NCBI RefSeq assembly: GCF_030159855.1
Contig: NZ_BSNG01000001.1
Span: 3,038,001 to 3,102,000 of the forward strand
Direction: 5' to 3'
Source of the DNA: Devosia yakushimensis
GTDB taxonomy: Bacteria > Pseudomonadota > Alphaproteobacteria > Rhizobiales > Devosiaceae
DNA: 64,000 nt
Below, one piece after another: positions 58,114-64,000 of this stretch. The notes beneath the pieces are model-generated. The model worked only from the letters and a program-made list of their open reading frames with translations. It ran no database searches and was not told the DNA's origin. Each line of letters opens with the position of its first letter. The first letter of the stretch is position 1. A program made the position numbers and the translations under genes.

Positions 58114-59034
58114 ATGCGCGTTGTATTCATGGGTACGCCTGAATTTTCCGTGCCCACGCTGACCGAGATCGTTTCGTCGGGGCATGAGGTGGTTGCCGTC
58201 TATACGCGGGCACCCAAGCCGGCGGGGCGCGGGCAGGAAGAGCGCAAATCGGCAGTGCATGTGGCGGCCGAGGGATTTGGCATTCCGGTGTTTACGCCCC
58301 GCTCGCTCAAGGGGCTGGATGAGCAGGGCGTGTTTGCGCTGCATGATGCCGATGTTGGAATTGTCGTGGCCTATGGGCTGCTGTTGCCCAAGGCGATCCT
58401 TGAGGCACCACGCATGGGGTGTTTGAACCTGCATGGTTCGCTCCTGCCGCGCTGGCGGGGCGCAGCGCCGATCCAGCGGGCGGTGATGGCAGGCGATAGC
58501 CAGACCGGCGTCATGGTGATGCAAATGGATGAGGGGCTCGATACCGGCGCGGTGGCTGTGGGCGAGGTCATTCCCATCGGGCCGGATATGACTTCGGGCG
58601 AATTGCACGACCAGATGATGCGGGTGGGTGCGGACCTGATGGGCCGGGCGCTGGCGGCGCTGGAGCGGGGGAGCCTCGATTTCAAGCCGCAGCCGGAAGA
58701 TGGCGTGACTTATGCCAAAAAGATCGAGAAGGCCGAGAGCCGGATCGACTGGTCGCTGCCTGCCGAGGCAGTGCATAACCATATTCGCGGGCTGTCGCCG
58801 TTTCCGGGGGCGTGGTTCGAGGTAGAGCTGGGCGGCAAGCGGGTGCGGGTCAAGGTGTTGCGGTCGAGCCTGGTGGAGGGGTCCGGCGCGCCGGGCGCAG
58901 TGCTGGGGGATTTGACCATTGCCTGTGGCAGTGGGGCGGTGCGGCTGGTGCAGGTGCAACGCGAGGGCAAGTCCGCCATGGATGCGGCGACGTTTTTGCG
59001 TGGGGTTGGGGCTATGCCGGGGACTGTCCAGTAG
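58114..59034 (+). CDS. fmt: Methionyl-tRNA formyltransferase
   Basis: Formylates initiator Met-tRNA; 306 residues. The N-terminal formyltransferase domain has the catalytic Asn105, His107 and Asp143 (CLNLHGSLLPRWRGAAPIQ and MDEGLDTGAV). The C-terminal tRNA-binding domain (about 205-300) includes NHIRGLSPFPGAW. Preceded by GAAGGAG. truA begins two bases after its stop. Confidence 0.96.
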   Translation: MRVVFMGTPEFSVPTLTEIVSSGHEVVAVYTRAPKPAGRGQEERKSAVHVAAEGFGIPVFTPRSLKGLDEQGVFALHDADVGIVVAYGLLLPKAILEAPRMGCLNLHGSLLPRWRGAAPIQRAVMAGDSQTGVMVMQMDEGLDTGAVAVGEVIPIGPDMTSGELHDQMMRVGADLMGRALAALERGSLDFKPQPEDGVTYAKKIEKAESRIDWSLPAEAVHNHIRGLSPFPGAWFEVELGGKRVRVKVLRSSLVEGSGAPGAVLGDLTIACGSGAVRLVQVQREGKSAMDAATFLRGVGAMPGTVQ

Positions 59035-59036
59035 CC

Positions 59037-59774
59037 ATGCCGCGCTACAAGCTCACAGTGGAATATGACGGCACGCCCTTCTCGGGCTGGCAGCGGCAGA
59101 CGAGTCGGCCAAGTGTGCAGCAGGCGCTGGAAGAGGCGATTGAGCGGTTTTCCGGCGAGGCCGTCACCACGCAGGCGGCGGGGCGGACCGATGCGGGGGT
59201 GCATGGGCTGGGCCAGGTGGTGCATTTTGACCTCGGCAAGGCATGGGACCCGTTCCGCATTCGCGAGGCGCTGAACTATCATTTGCGGCCCGATCCGGTG
59301 GCGATCATTGAAGCCGAGGCGGTGGGGGATGATTTCGAGGCGCGGTTTTCGGCCAAGGCGCGGCATTATGAATACCGCATTCTCAACCGCCGGGCGCCGC
59401 CCGTGATCGAGCGTAACCATGTCTGGCACGTGCCCATGCCGCTCGATGCCGACGCGATGGATTATGCCGCAGGAATGATCCTGGGGACGCATGATTTCAC
59501 CACGTTCCGTTCGGCGGAATGCCAGGCCAAATCGCCGCTGCGCACGTTGGATGCCTTAGCAGTGCGGCGGGAGATGGAGCATATCGTGATCACGGCGAGC
59601 GCGCGGAGCTTTCTGCACCATCAGGTGCGGTCCATGGTCGGTTCGCTGAAACTTGTGGGCGAGGGCAAGTGGCAACCGCGCGATTTCCGGGCGGCGCTGG
59701 ATGCGCGGGACCGCAAGCGCTGCGGGGCCATGGCGCCATCGGACGGGCTCTACCTGACGCGGGTGGATTACTAG
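59037..59774 (+). CDS. truA: tRNA pseudouridine(38-40) synthase TruA
   Basis: Modifies the anticodon arm of tRNAs; 245 residues. It begins MPRYKLTVEYDGTPFSGWQR; the catalytic Asp52 is in AAGRTDAGVHGLGQ, and HHQVRSMVG and LYLTRVDY are the usual C-terminal marks. The start lies two bases after fmt. Its TAG stop shares a CTAG with the stop of the convergent membrane-protein gene. Confidence 0.96.
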   Translation: MPRYKLTVEYDGTPFSGWQRQTSRPSVQQALEEAIERFSGEAVTTQAAGRTDAGVHGLGQVVHFDLGKAWDPFRIREALNYHLRPDPVAIIEAEAVGDDFEARFSAKARHYEYRILNRRAPPVIERNHVWHVPMPLDADAMDYAAGMILGTHDFTTFRSAECQAKSPLRTLDALAVRREMEHIVITASARSFLHHQVRSMVGSLKLVGEGKWQPRDFRAALDARDRKRCGAMAPSDGLYLTRVDY

Positions 59775-60334
59775 GCGGCCGGGGGCGGCACGAAGATGAT
59801 CGCTACGACAGCCAGGGCCAGGAACACGCCGACAGCCTGCGAAACAAACAGGATACCGATCTGCATCGGCGTCAGGGTGACGATGAAGCGGCCGATATTG
59901 ATGAAGGTCGCCAGCGCCAGAATGACCACCAGAGCCAGGATGGCAACGCCCAGCGGGCCCAGCAGAGTGGACAGCAGCAAGAGCACCGCCGAGACCAGGG
60001 TGACCCAATTGGACGCCACCAGATAGGGCACGAAGCCATCCTGCCGGCCCATCTGGCGCAGGGCGAGCAAGGCCGTGCCGGCCTGGGCAACGAACAATAC
60101 GCCATTGATAACGATGGATTGCGTGGCGGCGCCCTTGGGCAGGGGTACGCCGATCAGCACCGGGCCGAAACCAGCCAGGCCAATGGCGATCACTGCGGCA
60201 ATCAGGCTGCCAATAAGGCCGCGTTGGCTGAAATCGAACCAGGTGGATGCCTGCCGATTGCCCACCAGCAGGGCGAAGCAGCCGCGCGCGGCATTCATCA
60301 GTTCTTCGAGAAAGGTCGAGGTCGGTTGGGCCAA
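59771..60334 (-). CDS. Hypothetical membrane protein linked to dapE (187 aa)
   Basis: No family recognised with confidence (some likeness to Yip1-type membrane proteins). The product has an amphipathic N-terminal part (MAQPTSTFLEELMNAARGCF, then WFDFSQRG) and five hydrophobic segments (about 40-60, 75-92, 108-125, 128-147 and 158-182). It starts 14 bases after the previous membrane-protein gene and ends overlapping the truA stop codon from the other strand. Probably cotranscribed with dapE. Confidence 0.72.
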   Translation of the reverse strand: MAQPTSTFLEELMNAARGCFALLVGNRQASTWFDFSQRGLIGSLIAAVIAIGLAGFGPVLIGVPLPKGAATQSIVINGVLFVAQAGTALLALRQMGRQDGFVPYLVASNWVTLVSAVLLLLSTLLGPLGVAILALVVILALATFINIGRFIVTLTPMQIGILFVSQAVGVFLALAVVAIIFVPPPAA

Positions 60335-60348
60335 AAGCTGTCTCGGGG

Positions 60349-60891
60349 CTAGATGGGAGAAGCGGCGGGGTTGGACAGCATGTAAAGCGTCACTGGCATG
60401 GCGACAAGCAGCAGTACGGTCAAAACTGCAAAGGCAAGGCTCACACCGACACTCCAGAGCGTCGCGAGGCGCGCCAGGCGGTAGAGAAGATAGCCCAACG
60501 CCACCCAGAGCAGCAGCAGGATGGGACCACCGATCAGCGAGAGAAACGCGCCGACGATGAGATAGAAGACCAGCGCATAGGTTCCGGGGACCATGAGGTC
60601 GAGCATGGGCTGGGTGGATTTGAGCGCGGCCTTGGTGCCCTGGATGGCGAGGGCGAGCGCGGCCAGCGAAAGCCCCTGCACGATAAGCGCGCTGGCAATG
60701 CCGCCCAGGCCGGGCATGCCGATATTCATCGAGGCGAAGGCGATGGCGAGGAAAGCGAAGAAGAAATAGATGAGGATGGCGGTGACCAGCCCAGGGGCGG
60801 AAAAGGCGAAATGGTCGCGCCAGCCGGCGTCACCAAGCACAATCTTCCGCCAGCCGGCAAAGGCACTGGAAAGGGCCGCCCAGAGTTTCAT
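60349..60891 (-). CDS. Hypothetical membrane protein linked to dapE (180 aa)
   Basis: No family recognised. It begins MKLWAALSSAFAGWRKIVLG and has about five membrane segments (33-55, 64-85, 105-125, 128-140 and 152-172). Its ATG overlaps the dapE TGA by four bases, so it is translationally coupled to dapE. It resembles the next gene's product in size and layout (short amphipathic start, then five membrane segments), and the two may be distant paralogues. Confidence 0.72.
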   Translation of the reverse strand: MKLWAALSSAFAGWRKIVLGDAGWRDHFAFSAPGLVTAILIYFFFAFLAIAFASMNIGMPGLGGIASALIVQGLSLAALALAIQGTKAALKSTQPMLDLMVPGTYALVFYLIVGAFLSLIGGPILLLLWVALGYLLYRLARLATLWSVGVSLAFAVLTVLLLVAMPVTLYMLSNPAASPI

Positions 60892-62054
60892 GCCGGACCC
60901 GAGGCAAAAAACCGCGTCATGAAGGCGCGATAAATGGCGGTGAGGCCAGTGAGGTCTTCAAGGGCTATGTGTTCGTCGGCCTTGTGCATGGAGGGGCCGA
61001 CCAGTCCACATTCGACCACCGGGCCATATTGGGCGATGAAGCGGGCGTCCGACGTGCCGCCACCTGTGGAAAGCTCGGGGCGGCGGCCGGTAACCGCCTG
61101 GATGGCGGCAGAGAGTGTTTCCACCTCGGCGCTGAGCGGGGACAGGAAGGAACGTGAAGGCGTGCCCGATATCTCGAAGCGCACCTTGCCCTCGCCAATA
61201 TCGACGCTGGCGATACGGTCGCGCACCCATTCGGCCAGAGTATCGGGCGTCCAGAGATCGTTGTAGCGAATGTTGAAGCGGAGCGTGCCGCGCGCCGGAA
61301 TGACGTTGGAAACGGGATTACCGACGTCGATGGTGGTGACTTCGAGATTGCTGGCGGGAAAATGCTCGGTGCCCTGGTCGATGGGCGCATCACTGAGCGC
61401 GGAGACAATGCGGGCAAGCGTGGGCAGGGGGTTGTTCGCCTTGTGCGGATAGGCGACGTGGCCCTGGATGCCCTCGACGGTGATGAGACCGGAAAAGGAG
61501 CCGCGCCGACCGATCTTGATGCTGTCGCCGAGCAAGGCTGCCGAACTGGGTTCGCCGACAATGGCGAAATCGAACGCGTGCCCCTGCCCCTTTGCCCAGG
61601 CCACGAGTTTGTCGGTACCGTTGATGGCGTCGGCTTCTTCGTCATTGGTGATGGCGAGCAGGATCGTGCCGGCGTCCGCGGGTATCGCGGCGGCGGCGGC
61701 AATGAAGGCGGCAATGCCCGATTTCATATCGGCGGCACCGCGGCCATAGAGCTTGCCATCGGCTTCGCGCGGCGTGAATGGATCGGCAGTCCAATCAGAG
61801 AGATCGCCGGGTGGCACCACATCGGTATGGCCGGCAAACAGCAGACGACGGCCGCTAGTGCCGCGAATGGCGAAGAGATTATCGACGGGGTAGGAGCCGT
61901 CGCCCTCAAAAAGCAGGCGAGTGGTGGCGAAACCCAGGCCGCTGAGCGCGCTATCGAGCAGATCGAGCGCGCCAGCGGCTTCGGGTGTCACCGAGGGGCA
62001 GGCGATCAGGGCCTTGAGAAGCTGGACGGGATCGTCCGCAGCAATGTCAGTCAC
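60888..62054 (-). CDS. dapE: Succinyl-diaminopimelate desuccinylase
   Basis: Releases LL-diaminopimelate in the succinylase route to lysine and murein. The 388-residue M20 metallopeptidase has metal ligands His76 (FAGHTDVVPPGD), Asp109 (GRGAADMKSG) and the catalytic Glu pair in NDEEADAINGT. The dimerisation domain (about 180-295) and GGGTSDARFIAQYGPVVE follow. It lies downstream of the DUF805 gene (20 bases) and dapD on the same strand. Confidence 0.95.
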   Translation of the reverse strand: MTDIAADDPVQLLKALIACPSVTPEAAGALDLLDSALSGLGFATTRLLFEGDGSYPVDNLFAIRGTSGRRLLFAGHTDVVPPGDLSDWTADPFTPREADGKLYGRGAADMKSGIAAFIAAAAAIPADAGTILLAITNDEEADAINGTDKLVAWAKGQGHAFDFAIVGEPSSAALLGDSIKIGRRGSFSGLITVEGIQGHVAYPHKANNPLPTLARIVSALSDAPIDQGTEHFPASNLEVTTIDVGNPVSNVIPARGTLRFNIRYNDLWTPDTLAEWVRDRIASVDIGEGKVRFEISGTPSRSFLSPLSAEVETLSAAIQAVTGRRPELSTGGGTSDARFIAQYGPVVECGLVGPSMHKADEHIALEDLTGLTAIYRAFMTRFFASGPA

Positions 62055-62074
62055 GAGATAATCCCGTCCTCTGA

Positions 62075-62560
62075 TCAGGCGGTGGCCGGATTGGTCACCG
62101 GGTCGTCGCCATATTGGTTGGGGCCGATAGTGCCGCGCAGGAAACCCAATTGCACCAGCATGTAAATGCCGAAGGCGGCCAGCGCCAGCAACAGGACAGA
62201 AAGCCAGGGCGCCGGAGACGGCATCATGACGCCGCCACCGATATCGGTAGCGGTGATGCCAATGCCTAGGGTCTGGATCACCGAACTCAGCAGCGACAGG
62301 CCAAGCAATATCTTGAGATCAAGGCCATTATTGGCACGATCCTGTCGGCGCTTGAGCGACAGGCAATAGCTCGGATAGAGCAGCAACAGAGTGACCAGTA
62401 GCGAGCCCCAGCCGGCACTGGTCGCGGTCGGCCCCAAGCCGACCAGGCCCAGCAGCAAGGTGAGCACGATGCCGGCAATGCCCAGGATGAGAATGCCGAT
62501 CCACCAGGTCTTGCGCGACACGCGGCCGGTCGTGATGGTGTAAAGTGCCTGAAAATCCAT
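62075..62560 (-). CDS. DUF805 membrane protein
   Basis: Small four-segment membrane protein, 161 residues from MDFQALYTITTGRVSRKTWW. The GRVSRKTWWIGIL opening and CLSLKRRQDRANNGLDL (the LHDxGRSG-like motif in modified form) identify DUF805. The C-terminal FLRGTIGPNQYGDDP is typical. The start at 62560 has GGGGGA upstream. It sits between dapD and dapE. Function unknown. Confidence 0.85.
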   Translation of the reverse strand: MDFQALYTITTGRVSRKTWWIGILILGIAGIVLTLLLGLVGLGPTATSAGWGSLLVTLLLLYPSYCLSLKRRQDRANNGLDLKILLGLSLLSSVIQTLGIGITATDIGGGVMMPSPAPWLSVLLLALAAFGIYMLVQLGFLRGTIGPNQYGDDPVTNPATA

Positions 62561-62635
62561 GATGTCCCCCTCGAAATCATGCGCCCGGACGGGTTGCCCG
62601 GTGCGCATAGTCTAGTTCAGAGCGGGGCGCGATTC

Positions 62636-63478
62636 CTAGTCGCGCAGCAGGTCGTTGATGCCGGTCTTGGAGCGGGTCTGGGCGTCGACGGTTTTGACGA
62701 TGACGGCGCAGTAGAGCGAGGGGCCGGGATTGCCGTTGGGAAGGGGCTTGCCGGGGAGACTCCCCGAGACCACGACAGAATACGGCGGCACCTTGCCGAT
62801 ATGGATTTCGCCGGTAGCGCGGTCGACAATTTTGGTCGAGGCGCCGATGAAGACGCCCATGGAGATCACCGCGCCCTCGCCCACGACGACGCCTTCGACC
62901 ACTTCGGAGCGGGCGCCGATGAAGCAATTGTCTTCGATGATGACGGGGCCGGCCTGAAGCGGCTCAAGCACGCCGCCAATGCCGACGCCGCCCGAAATGT
63001 GGACATTCTTGCCGATCTGGGCGCAGGAGCCGACGGTAACCCAGGTATCGACCATGGTGTTTTCATCGACGAAGGCGCCGAGATTCACAAAGCTGGGCAT
63101 GAGGATGACGCCCTTGCCGATATGGGCGGAGTGGCGGACGATAGCGCCCGGCACGGCACGGAAGCCGGCCTCGCGGAAGCGGTTTTCGCCCCAGCCTTCG
63201 AACTTGGTGGGCACCTTATCCCAATAGGAGGAACCGCCGGGGGCGCCTTCGATGAGCTTGTTGTCATTGAGGCGGAAGGAGAGCAGCACGGCCTTTTTGA
63301 GCCATTGATTGACCTGCCACTGGCCATCGATCTTTTCGGCGACGCGGGCCTGGCCGCTATCGAGCAGGGCCAGAGCGGTCTCGACGGCATCACGCACTTC
63401 GCCTTTGGTGGCGGAGTTGATCTCTGCGCGGGCCTCGAAGGCGGCATCGATAGTGGCGGCGAGATCGGCGTGCGACAT
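62636..63478 (-). CDS. dapD: Tetrahydrodipicolinate N-succinyltransferase
   Basis: First committed step of the succinylase lysine branch; 280 residues. An N-terminal helical domain is followed by a left-handed beta-helix of hexapeptide repeats (VPGAIVRHSAHIGKGVILMP, FVNLGAFVDENTMVDTWVTV, GGVGIGGVLEPLQAGPVIIE). The start at 63478 (MSHADLAATIDAAF) has AGAGGA upstream. It heads the dapD-DUF805-dapE-membrane-protein run. Confidence 0.95.
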   Translation of the reverse strand: MSHADLAATIDAAFEARAEINSATKGEVRDAVETALALLDSGQARVAEKIDGQWQVNQWLKKAVLLSFRLNDNKLIEGAPGGSSYWDKVPTKFEGWGENRFREAGFRAVPGAIVRHSAHIGKGVILMPSFVNLGAFVDENTMVDTWVTVGSCAQIGKNVHISGGVGIGGVLEPLQAGPVIIEDNCFIGARSEVVEGVVVGEGAVISMGVFIGASTKIVDRATGEIHIGKVPPYSVVVSGSLPGKPLPNGNPGPSLYCAVIVKTVDAQTRSKTGINDLLRD

Positions 63479-63612
63479 CAGTTCAAATCCTCTTGGCATT
63501 TCGGAGCGGACCATAGCGGCGAGCGGGATGGTGTCAATCAGGCAAGCCCTTTTCCCGCCGCAAAGGGACGGCTAATCACTTGTGGCAAAGCATTTGCCCG
63601 AGGGAGCATGGC

Positions 63613-64000
63613 GTGGACAGAAGAGCAGTGACGATTGGCGTGGCGCTGGTTTTGGGGCTGGTGGCGAATAGCGCGCAGGCGGCCCGTATCCATGGGGAGG
63701 CGCCGGCCGCGTTGAGCGAGACCGATACTTATGCGCTCGAAACGGCGGCGGCGGCCTGCAAGGATGAGGACTTTAACGCGCTGATGGGCGCCATGGCGAT
63801 TTCCGATGCGGTGCGGCTGAAATATAGCGCGCCGGAAATCAGCGTGGTGAAGGACGGGGTGACGAGCAGTGTGGCGAGCGCGGACTATGCCGATTTTCCC
63901 ATCGGAATGATGGATTATTATTGGGTCAGCCGCGCCTCGATGCTGGCCTGGGACAGCAATCCGGATGTCGAGCTGGAATATCTGGATATGGAATTCAACC
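63613..64000 (+). CDS. Exported hypothetical protein, 3' end cut by the window
   Basis: The frame is open from a GTG at 63613 (GGGAG six bases upstream) to the window end, 129 residues so far. A signal peptide is clear (VTIGVALVLGLVANSAQA, cleavage after about residue 23). The visible mature part, with ETAAAACKDEDFNALMGAMA and YADFPIGMMDYYWVSRASML, matches no family I can name. It is divergent from dapD. Confidence 0.7.
   Translation, partial: MDRRAVTIGVALVLGLVANSAQAARIHGEAPAALSETDTYALETAAAACKDEDFNALMGAMAISDAVRLKYSAPEISVVKDGVTSSVASADYADFPIGMMDYYWVSRASMLAWDSNPDVELEYLDMEFN

Noticed and set aside
1..64000. tRNA or rRNA genes, insertion sequences, prophage
   Set aside because: None seen on reading both strands; only the SRP RNA is supported among RNA genes. 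A covariance-model search would settle this.

Overview
The window is GC-rich bacterial chromosome with every sign of an alphaproteobacterium of the order Hyphomicrobiales, most likely Devosia or a close relative. The taxonomic clues are gcrA with a full CtrA box and several GANTC methylation sites, a RirA-type iron box (TGA-N9-TCA), an alphaproteobacterial LexA box (GTTC-N7-GTTC), and the gene orders ffs-dnaX-ybaB-recR and rmuC/def-fmt-truA/dapE-dapD. The genus is an inference. I see no tRNA, rRNA, CRISPR array, prophage or insertion sequence.

Layout. 1-4.3 kb: peptide ABC transporter genes (5'-truncated) ending in a dipeptide epimerase, probably for murein-peptide scavenging. 4.3-8.6 kb (minus): iron-regulated ferric-siderophore reductase, then an apparent operon of sulfate-binding protein, 74-aa protein, serine hydrolase and flavoprotein. 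8.9-14.5 kb (minus): membrane glycosyltransferase, hslO, argF, argD. 14.6-17.9 kb: gcrA with its cell-cycle promoter, a PhoR-like kinase and polyphosphate kinase 2. 18.0-25.5 kb: RpiR regulator facing a five-gene amine or amino-alcohol cluster (amidohydrolase, permease, glutamine-synthetase-like ligase, aldehyde dehydrogenase, Fe-alcohol dehydrogenase). 25.7-29.9 kb: hexuronate/aldonate genes (mannitol-dehydrogenase-family reductase, KDG kinase, Zn-alcohol dehydrogenase). 30-34 kb: ring-cleavage-type VOC protein and a copper-handling set (CopCD fusion, YcnI, small membrane protein). 34.3-50 kb: tex (frameshifted), ohr, ABC exporter, lipid kinase, M29 aminopeptidase, YdcF, a lactonase/TIM-barrel pair, two disulfide-reductase-family flavoproteins including sthA, LOG protein, beta-propeller phytase. 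50.2-64 kb: DUF817 protein, SRP RNA, DNA replication/repair genes, rmuC, def-fmt-truA and the dap lysine genes with three linked membrane proteins.

Intergenic space holds several families of palindromic repeats. One two-copy family keeps its hairpins by compensatory base changes, so its structure appears to be selected.

The strongest leads are (i) the 18-25.5 kb cluster, which reads as a gamma-glutamylated amino-alcohol pathway ending in an N-formylglutamate-amidohydrolase-family enzyme; (ii) clear regulatory sites at gcrA (CtrA), rmuC (LexA) and the siderophore reductase (RirA); (iii) a terminator inside the argD leader; (iv) a one-base frameshift in tex; and (v) an ornithine carbamoyltransferase with Asp in place of the HCLPA-motif cysteine.
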